Source of the DNA: Pseudobdellovibrionaceae bacterium
GTDB taxonomy: Bacteria; Bdellovibrionota; Bdellovibrionia; Bdellovibrionales; Bdellovibrionaceae
DNA: 64,000 bases
NCBI GenBank assembly: GCA_947449255.1
Contig: CANFQX010000005.1
Coordinates: forward strand, 62,001 to 126,000
Direction of reading: 5' to 3'
Part shown: positions 1 to 8,881 of the stretch, piece by piece
Position numbering within the stretch: the first letter of the stretch is position 1
Layout: each line of letters starts with the position of its first letter
Translations under genes and position numbers: made by a program
Notes under the pieces: generated by a model
Told to the model about the DNA's origin: nothing
The model's database searches: none
The model's input: only the letters and a program-made list of their open reading frames with translations

Positions 1-760
1 TTTGGCTGTCTAACTTACCATCAACTGTAAATTCCAGTTTCCCAGCAAGGACTTCTGACATTTGACCTTCAGCTCCGCCTGTGATTTCTTTGCCATCACA
101 AACGCCTCTGTACTCCCACTGTCTGTCTGCCACTTTATTGAAAAACATACTCATCAAATGTTTATTCCCCTGAGAGTCATACATTTCAACGCCAGTAGAA
201 TAATGAGAAGTAGAGTAAGGGTCTTTGATATTGAACTTTTTATTAGGCTCCATGCGAGAATCTAAATTGAGATCCAGCTTGATATCTTTCGTAGCCTTAG
301 CTGGGATCATCGCTCGGGGGAATTTGATGTCTGCCAATTTATTTAAGATATTGCCTTTTTCATCAGCTGCAAATCCTTGAACTCTTTGATTGTCATTGGT
401 AACAAGGAAACCTTCACGGTCAAAATGGAAAGAACCATCTCGTGTGAAAGAGTCACCATCAGAGCCTTTGACTTTGAAATATCCATCACCAGAAATAGCC
501 AAATCCGTCGACTTGTCAGTAGCATCCACATTACCTTGTGAAAGGATTGGATTCACAGCGCTCATTTTCACACCACGACCAATTTGGTTACCGCCAAGTA
601 TTCCTTTTAAATTTTTAGAAATAATATCCTGGAATTCAGCGCGGCTGGCTTTAAAGCCGATCGTGTTGGCGTTCGCGATATTATCGCCGATTACACCCAA
701 AGCTTCGCCTTGAGCAGTCATACCTGACACACCTGTGTAAAGAGATGAAAGAATACCCAT
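1..760 (-). CDS. flgE: Flagellar hook protein FlgE (3' end beyond window)
   Basis: Subunit of the extracellular flagellar hook, which joins the rod to the filament. About 253 N-terminal residues are visible; the C-terminus lies outside the window. The N-terminus (MGILSSLYTGVSGMTAQGEA, then GDNIANTNTIGFKASRAEF) is the rod/hook-family coiled region with the conserved NIANxNTxGFK motif. Around residues 85-130, LAISGDGYFKVK and DGSFHFDREGFLVTNDNQRV match hook-protein domain D1. The start at 760 has a GGAGGT Shine-Dalgarno 5 bases upstream. It is the last visible gene of the flagellar operon, after flgD, fitting the hook cap being made before the hook. FlgF or FlgG are alternatives, but the flgD-adjacent position favours FlgE. 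Confidence 0.93.
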   Translation of the reverse strand, partial: MGILSSLYTGVSGMTAQGEALGVIGDNIANANTIGFKASRAEFQDIISKNLKGILGGNQIGRGVKMSAVNPILSQGNVDATDKSTDLAISGDGYFKVKGSDGDSFTRDGSFHFDREGFLVTNDNQRVQGFAADEKGNILNKLADIKFPRAMIPAKATKDIKLDLNLDSRMEPNKKFNIKDPYSTSHYSTGVEMYDSQGNKHLMSMFFNKVADRQWEYRGVCDGKEITGGAEGQMSEVLAGKLEFTVDGKLDSQ

Positions 761-895
761 GTGACCTCCATGTCGTTGACGGCTTCATTCGGAATCCGTC
801 GTTTGGAGGGCCTCCTCTATGAGGACCAGCCCTAATATTTAGTTTTTAATTCGATCCAGCCTCTGCATCCTGCAGAAACTAGAATTATTTTCTTT

Positions 896-1309
896 CTACA
901 AAACTACTGTGCTGTCGATGTTCGTAAATACATTTTCTTTCAATGCATTTTTGTCCATCACCGTCACAACAGTGTTATTTTTTACGCTTACAATCAGTGC
1001 CGAGTCGTTCATTAAAATCAATGAATCCTTGGAACCTTTTGCAGCGGCTCTCGAAACAGCATCAGAGATTTTTGTGATTTCCTCGGGGCTATAACTTACT
1101 CCCCGGGTTCGCATTCTCTCAATGGCATGATTCGAAAACTTAATACCTTCATTTCCGGGCTTTGAAAATCCTGGCGACTTGTTAATCCCCAAAGAATCTA
1201 AAGTGTCCTTGAACGAAGGCCCCATCTTTCCCAGATCCGGTTGATTCACCTTTCTTGGTTGCGATGGAATAAGTTGATCCAGTGTCTGTATCTTTTTTAA
1301 ATCAACCAT
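896..1309 (-). CDS. TIGR02530-type flagellar operon protein
   Basis: A 137-residue cytosolic-looking protein with no signal peptide, sitting between flgD and flgE. The C-terminal half (about residues 55-130: KFSNHAIERMRTRGV, SPEEITKISDAVSRAAAKGSK, LILMNDSALIVSVKNNTVVTVMD) matches the small family named only 'flagellar operon protein' (TIGR02530 type), found between flgD and flgE in many bacteria. Biochemical function is not established; a role in hook assembly is inferred from position. It starts one base after the flgD stop, so it is clearly co-transcribed. A gap of about 135 bases to flgE follows, without a convincing terminator. Confidence 0.85.
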   Translation of the reverse strand: MVDLKKIQTLDQLIPSQPRKVNQPDLGKMGPSFKDTLDSLGINKSPGFSKPGNEGIKFSNHAIERMRTRGVSYSPEEITKISDAVSRAAAKGSKDSLILMNDSALIVSVKNNTVVTVMDKNALKENVFTNIDSTVVL

Positions 1310-1310
1310 T

Positions 1311-2318
1311 TTACTTCAGCGTCTCCTTCGCGATCTTATCGATCATTTCGCGAGACAAACCTACAGTATCCAATATCTTGGATTTACCTGCAGGGGCTGG
1401 AGCAGGGGCTGTCTTAGCTGACACTGAATTCTCCTCTTTTTTATTCTGTGCCGCGGCATCATCTTTTTTCAAGTCTAGGTTTGTAACATCGTTAACATTC
1501 TGGCCATTGTTCATAAGACGTGGGTCTGTAATCATCTGCACATCTCTAAATTTAATAGCCTGTTTGCCCACATTCAGGATCGGACCATCGGGAGAATAGC
1601 TCACTCCGGTGATCATTCCTTGAAAATCCGTCTTGATGGCAATCTTCTTTCCGTCACCAGTTTTAGCTTCTGCTGCAAATTTATATTCACCGGCAGCAGC
1701 TTTCATTCCCCGTTCGTCTTCACCATTCCATGAGAGCTTATTATCGCCCTGTTTGAGGCTGCGCAGGTTGTAGGTGCGCACTAAGTTGCCATCTGCATCA
1801 CTCACCTTGACTGCGACTTCAGAGGCATCCATAGGCAAAGAGAAACGGAAATCATGCTCCTTGTCTGTTGCACCTCGTAGCACTTTCGAAGAGTCACCTG
1901 AAACAGCTTTACCAATCAGATTCAATGCTTGAAAATTTTCTGTGGGCTTTTGTCCGTTTTTAAGTTCGTCCAGCGTTTTATTCATGTTTTGCATCTGCTC
2001 AAGAGAAGAGAAGTTAGCTAACTGAGCTGCCATCTCATGACTCTTCATCGGACTTGTTGGATCTTGATTTTTCATCTGTGCCAACATCAATCTAAAAAAA
2101 GCATCCTTATCCAGATTTGGATTTCCAGTCGTCCTTGCTTTTTTTGAAGGGTCCGTCCAATTGGGATCAGAAATTTTATTGGCAATGGCGCCAATATCTT
2201 CTTCACCTAATTTAGCTTTGTCAGCCGCACTGATGTTACTCATCCCCGATACACTTTCGGGCTTCGCACTCGTGGCTCCAAAAGCATTAACGCCGACCTT
2301 TGTTCCTACTATCGTCAT
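1311..2318 (-). CDS. flgD: Flagellar hook assembly scaffold FlgD
   Basis: Hook cap protein that sits at the tip of the growing hook and guides FlgE polymerisation. The FlgD N-terminal domain is at about residues 65-115 (NLDKDAFFRLMLAQMKNQDP, then AQLANFSSLEQMQNMNKTL). A FlgD Ig-like/tudor region follows (about 130-265: IGKAVSGDSSKVLRG, LSWNGEDERG, GEYKFAAEAKTGDGK). At 335 residues it is longer than the enterobacterial protein (about 230). The surplus is a 60-residue Asn/Ser-rich N-terminal leader and an Ala/Pro/Lys-rich C-terminal tail (about 285-335). It lies between fliK and the TIGR02530 gene in the same operon. Confidence 0.95.
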   Translation of the reverse strand: MTIVGTKVGVNAFGATSAKPESVSGMSNISAADKAKLGEEDIGAIANKISDPNWTDPSKKARTTGNPNLDKDAFFRLMLAQMKNQDPTSPMKSHEMAAQLANFSSLEQMQNMNKTLDELKNGQKPTENFQALNLIGKAVSGDSSKVLRGATDKEHDFRFSLPMDASEVAVKVSDADGNLVRTYNLRSLKQGDNKLSWNGEDERGMKAAAGEYKFAAEAKTGDGKKIAIKTDFQGMITGVSYSPDGPILNVGKQAIKFRDVQMITDPRLMNNGQNVNDVTNLDLKKDDAAAQNKKEENSVSAKTAPAPAPAGKSKILDTVGLSREMIDKIAKETLK

Positions 2319-2342
2319 GACATCTCCTTCATTAAGTTGGAC

Positions 2343-4382
2343 TTAAGCAACAAGATTAAGCCCCTTGCCTTTACCCATCGTTCCACCAAGACTTCTGATT
2401 GGGCCACCTGAAGTATCAATTGGCCTCAACGGCTCATGATCTTTCTTAGCACCTGCATAAGCCTTGCTGTTTTGGAACTCTAGAAATGACTCTCGACGGC
2501 CTTGATTTCCGAAGTTGTCATTAAATTGGTTCCAAAATTGCCGAGTCTGATTTCTTTGATCCTGTCCTTGGCTGTTGGTCTGATTTTGGGTAGCAGTGTC
2601 CGTCGATGTTGAAGCTACAACATCAATTTTTACATTCTCCACTGAGAGCTTGTGTGCAGCAAGACTGTTTTTTAGTTCAGCTAGACTAGACTCTATGGAT
2701 TGCTTTGCCTCAGGAGTCTCCGTAGACATATGCAAATTGACCTTGCCGTCTTGAATTAAAACTTTAAGGTGGATTGTTCCCATATCCCCTGGGCTCATCT
2801 CAACTTTGACTTCCCCGCCGCCTTTTTTAATCAAGTACTGAGCCTGATTCATCAGCTGCTTCACAACCGCCTGGTTTTCAACCCCGTCTTTGGCGCCAAC
2901 GTGACTTGAATTTCCAACGGCTGCAAACTTAAGAGCATCAGCCTTTGATGAGTCCGCCTTTAACCCCTGTGTCTGCTGAGATTCCAAGCCATTTATTCCG
3001 GATTTAAAATCAGATTTCTTTTCTGACATTTTTCCTTTATCTAGGTCTTTTTTCTGACTGAATCCTTGCTGATCTAAATTTTCTGAGTTTTTCAAAAAAG
3101 ATTGGTCTTGCGAATTAGCCTGAGAGTCTGCCTGACTTTGCCCTTGATTGAAATCTTGAATATTTTCTCGGCCATCATTTGTGACAATTTTTTGTCGCTG
3201 ATCCGGTCCAAAATCTATCGTAGAGTCCTCACTGACAATGTTAAAATCTTCCTTCAAATTAGATTTGGCTAATGAATCCGCATCAGCTTTCTGAAGAAGA
3301 TCTGCAATTTGATTCTGGTTGGATTGCGCTCCCTTTTTCTCAGCAAGAGCAGCAAGCAAAGCTGGCGAGACGCTTTCACTCATTTGCCCTTTTAAATGTG
3401 GTGGGAGCTTTAACAAACTTGTACCCCGGCCTTCTTTGCCAGTGAGTGACTTTTGTATCAACGAGCTGTCACTTTCACCTTCACCTGCTAATCGACCATC
3501 CACTAAATTCGGAGACTCTCCAGAACGCGTTGACTCTGAAAGATCAGCTGCTGATTTCATTTCTGAATTTTCAGAAAAACCTTCCTGAATCGGGGCCTCG
3601 CTCAATTCATCGGACTTAAATGCGGCTAGGCGGTCTTGCTCTTCGGTCCTGATTGAGTTTTTCATATCAGTATAATTCCGAATTTCGTGACTGCTTAAAG
3701 TCATTGCCTTTTCAGAAAGACTTGGCATCTCGCCTTGAGTTTTGCTAGACGGATCTAAGGTCAAACCAACGGCCTCAGAGTTATTTGCTGTTAACTCAAT
3801 GCTTGGAGTGGCTTGAATTGTTTGCCCTTGTTGAAGCTGCAAAAGAAAAGCAGCATACATGGCACGCGCCTGTCCCGCCTGGCTGTCATCCAAGTTCATA
3901 TTTTCAATAATATTGTCTGAGGTGGCTTCACCTAAATTAGATTCGTCCTGCTTGGCCATCACTTCCACGAGTCGCGTGGGAGGGATTTTAAATTCACTCT
4001 CGAATGAGTCCATGAATTCTTTTATGGCTTGCTGTCGACCTTCTAACCTGCGTTTTTTAACCCCATTTTGATCTGCAACCTGCGATTCTGCTTTCGAATC
4101 AGACTTGGGTTTCTGCTCGCTCTCTGAAGTGTCTTTTTTTCGATTTTCAGAGTCCTGATCACTTCGGTCTTTTTCTTGGACCTTATGATCTTTCGCTGCA
4201 TCCACCTTTTTTGATTCTTGAGTCCTATCTTGATTCTTACCTGCAAGTCTTTCTTGCAAAGCCTTTTCAAAAGAAGACCCTGAAGCGGAATCCTTAAAGT
4301 CCTTTTCCGATGCTTTTCCCAGCATCGATGACTTCAAGTCGGTCGCACCCATCAATTGGGGTCCGACTTTATTTGCTAACAA
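2343..4382 (-). CDS. fliK: Flagellar hook-length control protein FliK
   Basis: Secreted molecular ruler that triggers the export-specificity switch when the hook reaches length. The 679-residue protein is mostly low-complexity, rich in Ser, Gln, Lys, Asp and Glu (residues 1-520), as expected for an unfolded ruler. The conserved Flg_hook domain is near the C-terminus (about 535-610): GGGEVKVEMSPGDMGTIHLK, then a Leu/Glu-rich helix and LSVENVKIDVV. It is longer than E. coli FliK (about 375), which could mean a longer hook. The operon position between the MotE-like gene and flgD is canonical. Confidence 0.92.
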   Translation of the reverse strand: MLANKVGPQLMGATDLKSSMLGKASEKDFKDSASGSSFEKALQERLAGKNQDRTQESKKVDAAKDHKVQEKDRSDQDSENRKKDTSESEQKPKSDSKAESQVADQNGVKKRRLEGRQQAIKEFMDSFESEFKIPPTRLVEVMAKQDESNLGEATSDNIIENMNLDDSQAGQARAMYAAFLLQLQQGQTIQATPSIELTANNSEAVGLTLDPSSKTQGEMPSLSEKAMTLSSHEIRNYTDMKNSIRTEEQDRLAAFKSDELSEAPIQEGFSENSEMKSAADLSESTRSGESPNLVDGRLAGEGESDSSLIQKSLTGKEGRGTSLLKLPPHLKGQMSESVSPALLAALAEKKGAQSNQNQIADLLQKADADSLAKSNLKEDFNIVSEDSTIDFGPDQRQKIVTNDGRENIQDFNQGQSQADSQANSQDQSFLKNSENLDQQGFSQKKDLDKGKMSEKKSDFKSGINGLESQQTQGLKADSSKADALKFAAVGNSSHVGAKDGVENQAVVKQLMNQAQYLIKKGGGEVKVEMSPGDMGTIHLKVLIQDGKVNLHMSTETPEAKQSIESSLAELKNSLAAHKLSVENVKIDVVASTSTDTATQNQTNSQGQDQRNQTRQFWNQFNDNFGNQGRRESFLEFQNSKAYAGAKKDHEPLRPIDTSGGPIRSLGGTMGKGKGLNLVA

Positions 4383-4418
4383 AACTTCCTCCTTCCATGA
4401 ATGGAAATTTAATCGAAT

Positions 4419-5249
4419 TTAATTACGTCTCTTGTAGCCAGCATATTTCTCTGAAATAATTTGTGCTTTTTCTGGTTTCAATAGATTCATGATATCAGCA
4501 GCATTTTTCTTTTTCATACGACCAAGTATCTCAACTACTAAATCCTCGTCCATAGTCTCAAAGACTTTAGCCGCCTGTGGTGGCTTCATGTTCGAATACA
4601 TCTGTACTAAAGTTTCGACTTTCTGGTCGTCAGCCTTGACTCGCTCTTCTAGCATTGACGAAATCTTTGCTCTCATGCCTTCAAGCTCTTTGAGCCGATT
4701 GTCCAATTCATTTTTTTGAGCCTGCATTTCTGCCTCTTGGCGATTCAATTCCTCTTCGCGAGCATCCAATTCCTTTTTTCGATCCGTTAACTTTGACAAG
4801 TAACTGACATCTTCATTGCCAGAGGGACCGTTTTTGTCTTCTACTTTCTCGCCATTCTTTGCATCTGATCCTTTTGAAATATCCGATTTAGCCCCTGAGG
4901 ATGCCTCTTTTGGACTTTTCACATCTTCGGCTAAAGCTTCACCGGTCATGGTCACTTCAACTCGTTTCAAAAAGTTTTCAACCTCGATATGATTCTGAAC
5001 ACCCCAAAAAGCAAAAAGAGCTCCCACTAGCGAAAAAGAAACCACCTTAACTGGAAATTGAGATTTCTTTTTTTTGCGTTTGATCGCAGGCATGCTCATT
5101 CTACTGCGTATCTGCCGATCAATATCATCTGCAGGAAGATCTAAATTCAAACGTGGTCCAGTTGTTTTTCTCGGACGAACGGGATTGCCGCCACCGTCAT
5201 CAGCAGCTCTGCGAGCGTCCTTGAAAAATTGATCATATCCACTTTTCAT
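4419..5249 (-). CDS. MotE-like flagellar protein with MgtE-N-like C-terminal domain
   Basis: 276 residues. A cytoplasmic N-terminus (1-60) contains KKKKSQ just before a single predicted membrane helix (about 68-88, VKVVSFSLVGALFAFWGV). An acidic Ser/Lys-rich linker, a long Glu/Lys coiled coil (about 130-205, TDRKKELDAREEELNRQEAE) and a C-terminal MgtE-intracellular-N-like domain (about 208-270, VQMYSNMKPPQAAKVFETMD) follow. This arrangement matches MotE, the chaperone/stabiliser of the motor protein MotC in alphaproteobacteria, and similar proteins encoded just after fliJ elsewhere. A role in motor or export-apparatus assembly is inferred. It starts 4 bases after the fliJ stop. Confidence 0.8.
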   Translation of the reverse strand: MKSGYDQFFKDARRAADDGGGNPVRPRKTTGPRLNLDLPADDIDRQIRSRMSMPAIKRKKKKSQFPVKVVSFSLVGALFAFWGVQNHIEVENFLKRVEVTMTGEALAEDVKSPKEASSGAKSDISKGSDAKNGEKVEDKNGPSGNEDVSYLSKLTDRKKELDAREEELNRQEAEMQAQKNELDNRLKELEGMRAKISSMLEERVKADDQKVETLVQMYSNMKPPQAAKVFETMDEDLVVEILGRMKKKNAADIMNLLKPEKAQIISEKYAGYKRRN

Positions 5250-5253
5250 CTGT

Positions 5254-5703
5254 TTAAACTTCCTTCACGTTTTTGAAGCGCAGAATACTCTGCTCATCCA
5301 TTTCTTTCTGATCTTGCAAGATTCTCTCGGCTCTGTAGACCTCGAATTTATTTTCTCGCATCTTTTCCATTATTTTATAATCTTGTGAGGCGAGTCGCAA
5401 AATTTCTCTTTTGGACTCGACCAATTTCTCAACTTCTACAATTTTCATTTTTTGTTGAGAAATGCGAACCTTCTGACCAATTAGAAAATCGTGAATCTGA
5501 ACCAGGTTCGCACCAAGGTCCCCGCCTTGCTGGGTGAACTTTCCGGATTGAATGTGCGCCAGGTGCTCATCTTCGTGCATTTTGGCCAAAATATTTTGTT
5601 GCTCAGTTAGTTGCAATGTCGCCTCTTGAAAATCTTTTTGAGCAAGATTCTGGTTTGTTTTGCGATGATCCATCACTTTTTGCAGAGGAAATTTAAATTT
5701 CAT
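5254..5703 (-). CDS. fliJ: Flagellar export protein FliJ
   Basis: A 149-residue, almost entirely helical, highly charged coiled-coil protein. FliJ sits in the FliI ATPase ring and links it to FlhA in the export gate. The N-terminus (MKFKFPLQKVMDHRKTNQN) has the family's typical F-x-L-Q-x-hydrophobic start. The rest is heptad-rich (KMKIVEVEKLVESKREILRL). Sequence similarity in this family is always weak, so the call also rests on size, helical character and position directly after fliI, 13 bases downstream. Confidence 0.88.
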   Translation of the reverse strand: MKFKFPLQKVMDHRKTNQNLAQKDFQEATLQLTEQQNILAKMHEDEHLAHIQSGKFTQQGGDLGANLVQIHDFLIGQKVRISQQKMKIVEVEKLVESKREILRLASQDYKIMEKMRENKFEVYRAERILQDQKEMDEQSILRFKNVKEV

Positions 5704-5716
5704 TGTTACTCATCTT

Positions 5717-7045
5717 TTATGCATTCATTAAAATTTGTTGCAACATTCGCACGGTATTTGTGAAATTTGTCGGATCCTCGACCTTTTGCTTGAGAAAATC
5801 ATTAACGGCATCGATCACTTTTACGGCTTTATCAATTTTAGGATTGGCTCCAGGCTTGTAGGCCCCAATATTAATTAGATCTTCAGCGTCTTTGTAGACG
5901 GCCAAAGTCTCGCGAAGCTTCTGGGCTAGCCTGACATGCTCTGGCGAAGCCACAGCCTTCATAACTCGGCTTGAACTCTGCATAATATCCACGGCAGGAA
6001 AATGACCACGAGAGGCCAGCTCTCTGCTTAAGACAATATGCCCATCAACGATGGACCGAACAGAATCCCCAATTGGATCATTCATGTCATCACCCTCAAC
6101 AAGGGTCGTATAAAACCCAGTGATGCTGCCCTCGCCCTCAAACGAGCCGGCCCTTTCAAGCAATTTGGGCAAGGTAGAGAAAACACTTGGTGTGTAACCT
6201 TTCTGTGAAGGTGGCTCACCGGTGCTCAGTCCAATTTCTCTCTGGGCCATCGCAAAGCGTGTCACAGAATCCATCATCAACAGGACATTTTTCCCCTGGG
6301 CACAAAAATATTCCGCGATAGCAGTTGCTACGTAGGCTCCACGCATTCGAAGCAGTGGGCTCTGATCGCTGGTCACACAGACCACGACAGATTTGGCCAT
6401 ACCGGTGGGGCCTAAATCGTGTTCAATAAACTCTCTGACCTCACGACCGCGCTCACCGATCATAGCTATCACATTCACGTCAGCGCTTGCATTTCTGGCC
6501 ATCATGCCAAGCAAAACGGATTTACCAACACCTGAACCTGCCATGATTGAGACACGCTGACCAAGGCCTGCGGTCAATGCACCATTTATGGACCGAATGC
6601 CCACATCCATGGGCTCTCGTATAGGCCTGCGCGCCAAGGGGTTTCGCACTTCGCTATAAAGTCGCACCTCTTGAAAATTTTCAATGTCACCCTTGTCATC
6701 CAGCGGACGACCCATTCCATCTATGACTCGACCTAGAAGATCATTCCCCGCTCGAACAGTTGCAATCTGTCGTGATAATATAATTTTCGAACCAAGAGCT
6801 ATTCCACGCATTTCGTTGAACGCCATCATCAAGACATTTTTATCTTTAAAACCTACGACCTCGGCTAAAAATGATTTTTCTGTCCCCGTTGGTGTAATTT
6901 GCACAACACTGCCAACACTTGCACCTGGCAAATAGCCCTTAATCAGCATTCCATTGACCTCGATCACTTTGCCCGTGTCCCGAGTCAAATGGACCGACTT
7001 TATCAATTCTGTGTACCGATCAAGGTTAAGTTCCAACTCGCTCAT
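5717..7045 (-). CDS. fliI: Flagellum-specific ATP synthase FliI
   Basis: Hexameric ATPase of the flagellar type III export apparatus, energising unfolding and delivery of export substrates. 442 residues, the normal family length. The Walker A motif is AGSGVGKS at about 169-176. GERGREVREFIEHDLG (about 200) and the Walker B region LLMMDSVTRFAMAQREIGLS (about 255-275) follow, as in the F1-beta-like family. The FliI-type C-terminal helical region includes SSSRVMKAVASPEH. It overlaps the fliH stop by one base. Confidence 0.97.
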   Translation of the reverse strand: MSELELNLDRYTELIKSVHLTRDTGKVIEVNGMLIKGYLPGASVGSVVQITPTGTEKSFLAEVVGFKDKNVLMMAFNEMRGIALGSKIILSRQIATVRAGNDLLGRVIDGMGRPLDDKGDIENFQEVRLYSEVRNPLARRPIREPMDVGIRSINGALTAGLGQRVSIMAGSGVGKSVLLGMMARNASADVNVIAMIGERGREVREFIEHDLGPTGMAKSVVVCVTSDQSPLLRMRGAYVATAIAEYFCAQGKNVLLMMDSVTRFAMAQREIGLSTGEPPSQKGYTPSVFSTLPKLLERAGSFEGEGSITGFYTTLVEGDDMNDPIGDSVRSIVDGHIVLSRELASRGHFPAVDIMQSSSRVMKAVASPEHVRLAQKLRETLAVYKDAEDLINIGAYKPGANPKIDKAVKVIDAVNDFLKQKVEDPTNFTNTVRMLQQILMNA

Positions 7046-7863
7046 TAACTTGCAATCCGATCTTTTACTTTAAATAAGCTCTCTGACAAAGTGACCCAGA
7101 GCTGTTCAATTCTTTGCTCGATACGTGCATCAACCTCGCCATAATTTGTTTCGACGACACATCCACCATCAGTCACTTCGTTGTTGGCCTGGAATTTTAC
7201 TTTTTTGATAAATTCAAATTCCCGGGCTGTTTCATTTCTGAGTTCATCCAAAAACTTGAATTGCGAAGGTGAGACATGGACAGTCACTTGCTCTTCATCT
7301 TGCGCAAGACTGATGGAATCCCGAAGCACTTGAACAATGGCCTCATTGCTTCCTTCAACTTGCTGTTTTGCCAATCGCGAAGCGATTTGAAAAACAAGAG
7401 TCACGAGGTGAGTTTCATTGAATGAAATCAAATCTTTTTTTAGGTGCTTAATAGAAGTAAAGAGCGTCTCCAGATCATCCATTCTAACATTGATTTCTTT
7501 AGACACTGACTGGAAAGCTTCCCTGCGACCTTCCTCAAGCCCCAGCGAAAATGCCTGCTGATAGGCCTGCTCCTGAATCTCTTTAAGCTTTTCGAGCGCA
7601 GCTAATTCAACTTTACCTTCTACATTGTCTTTTTCAAGTTCATCGATTCCGGTTTGGATCCGAATCACGTCGTTCATACGAAAATCAGAGCCATTCCTTT
7701 TCTGCTCTAAATATTCCCTTGCAACATCTGGTGTTCCCAAATCAAATCGCACGGGAACAAAGTCCAATGCGATCTGATCCGCCATTTCTTTGGACAAGAT
7801 CGTTTTTGCTTTTCTTGCAGGCCCATTGAATCCAGAACCCTTGTTTTCCTTAGACCATGGCAT
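7045..7863 (-). CDS. fliH: Flagellar assembly protein FliH
   Basis: Regulator/stator partner of FliI, homologous to peripheral-stalk subunits of ATP synthases. 272 residues. The central region (about 85-140) is a Glu/Ala-rich helix, EQAYQQAFSLGLEEGRREAF, of the FliH GxxxG-like type. The C-terminal domain (about 150-265: LVTLVFQIASRLAKQQVEGS, VTVHVSPSQFKFLDEL, DGGCVVETNYGEVDARIEQR) carries the family signature in which a D-x-G-C-x-(I/V)-E-T element precedes xGxxDA. It overlaps the end of fliG by 14 bases, implying translational coupling. Confidence 0.93.
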   Translation of the reverse strand: MPWSKENKGSGFNGPARKAKTILSKEMADQIALDFVPVRFDLGTPDVAREYLEQKRNGSDFRMNDVIRIQTGIDELEKDNVEGKVELAALEKLKEIQEQAYQQAFSLGLEEGRREAFQSVSKEINVRMDDLETLFTSIKHLKKDLISFNETHLVTLVFQIASRLAKQQVEGSNEAIVQVLRDSISLAQDEEQVTVHVSPSQFKFLDELRNETAREFEFIKKVKFQANNEVTDGGCVVETNYGEVDARIEQRIEQLWVTLSESLFKVKDRIAS

Positions 7864-8881
7864 CTTCTGAACCGCCTCTTGCTATCATGATTTTTCCATC
7901 AGCTTCTAAACGTCGTGCCACATTGACTATTTCTTGTTGAGCGCCCTCAACATCAGAAAGTCTTGAAGGTCCTAAATTTGAAAGATCCTCTTTCAGCATC
8001 TCTGCAGCCCTTGCTGAAATATTCTTGAAAACCTTAGTTCGGATTTCTTCGGTAGATGTCTTAAGAGCAAGAAGTAATTTGTCATTAGGAACCTCTTTAA
8101 GAAGTGCTTGAATACCTCGGTCATCAATTTTAACAATATCATCAAAGACAAACATGAGTTTTCGAATCTCTTCTGCCAAAAGGGGATCTTTTTCTTCCAG
8201 GCGAGACATGATGGCCGTCTCTGTATTTTTGTCCATAACGTTGAGCATCTCTGCCACGGGTTGGACCCCGCCAAGACTTGCCTGTTCAACAGTCGCAGTA
8301 TTTGCTAGTTGAATTTTTAAAACCCTATCAATTTCTTCAATGAGTTCAGGATCAACGTGGTCCAATTTGGCCATCCGCAAGACCGCCTCCGCCTGCAAGG
8401 ATTCAGGAAGGCGCTTAAGCACTTCACCTTTTTTTTCTGGCTCCAAATGCGCTAAAATGACAGCCACTGTTTGTGCATGCTCGTTCACCAGAAAATTTGC
8501 TAATGACTTGGCATCGACCATTTCCAAGGACTCTAGGGTTCTTGAACCTGCCGATACATTCAATCCCCCAAGTATTCCTCGGGCCCGCTCTTCACCTAAA
8601 GCGTTTACAATTGTATCTTTGGAAGATGTCAGCTCAGAAAAAATATAATCATCAGACTCCGAAATAAGTTCATAGAATTCTTCAAGAACTTTTTTCGTAA
8701 CATGAACAGGAACAACACGAAGCTTATTCATCTGATTGATGACTTTTCGAATGTCACCATCATCCATCCTGCTCAAGAGCATCTTCACTGCCTCAGGCCC
8801 AAGATAGTTGATAAGGATAGCGGCTTTATCAAAGCCCTTCAGTTGATCAAAATCAATATTATCTGATTTTTGAAGTTTCAT
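7850..8881 (-). CDS. fliG: Flagellar motor switch protein FliG
   Basis: Rotor component that contacts the stator (MotA) and transmits torque and switching. The FliG N, middle and C domains are visible: FDKAAILINYLGPEAVKMLL near the start, LANFLVNEHAQTVAVILAHL (middle), and VFDDIVKIDDRGIQALLKEV with DKLLLALKTSTEEI (C domain with the charged torque helix). I chose the ATG at 8881, which overlaps the fliF stop as TAATG and has an AGGAAAG Shine-Dalgarno 6 bases upstream. An in-frame ATG at 8905 would add 8 residues inside fliF and has no better ribosome site. Confidence 0.95.
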   Translation of the reverse strand: MKLQKSDNIDFDQLKGFDKAAILINYLGPEAVKMLLSRMDDGDIRKVINQMNKLRVVPVHVTKKVLEEFYELISESDDYIFSELTSSKDTIVNALGEERARGILGGLNVSAGSRTLESLEMVDAKSLANFLVNEHAQTVAVILAHLEPEKKGEVLKRLPESLQAEAVLRMAKLDHVDPELIEEIDRVLKIQLANTATVEQASLGGVQPVAEMLNVMDKNTETAIMSRLEEKDPLLAEEIRKLMFVFDDIVKIDDRGIQALLKEVPNDKLLLALKTSTEEIRTKVFKNISARAAEMLKEDLSNLGPSRLSDVEGAQQEIVNVARRLEADGKIMIARGGSEDAMV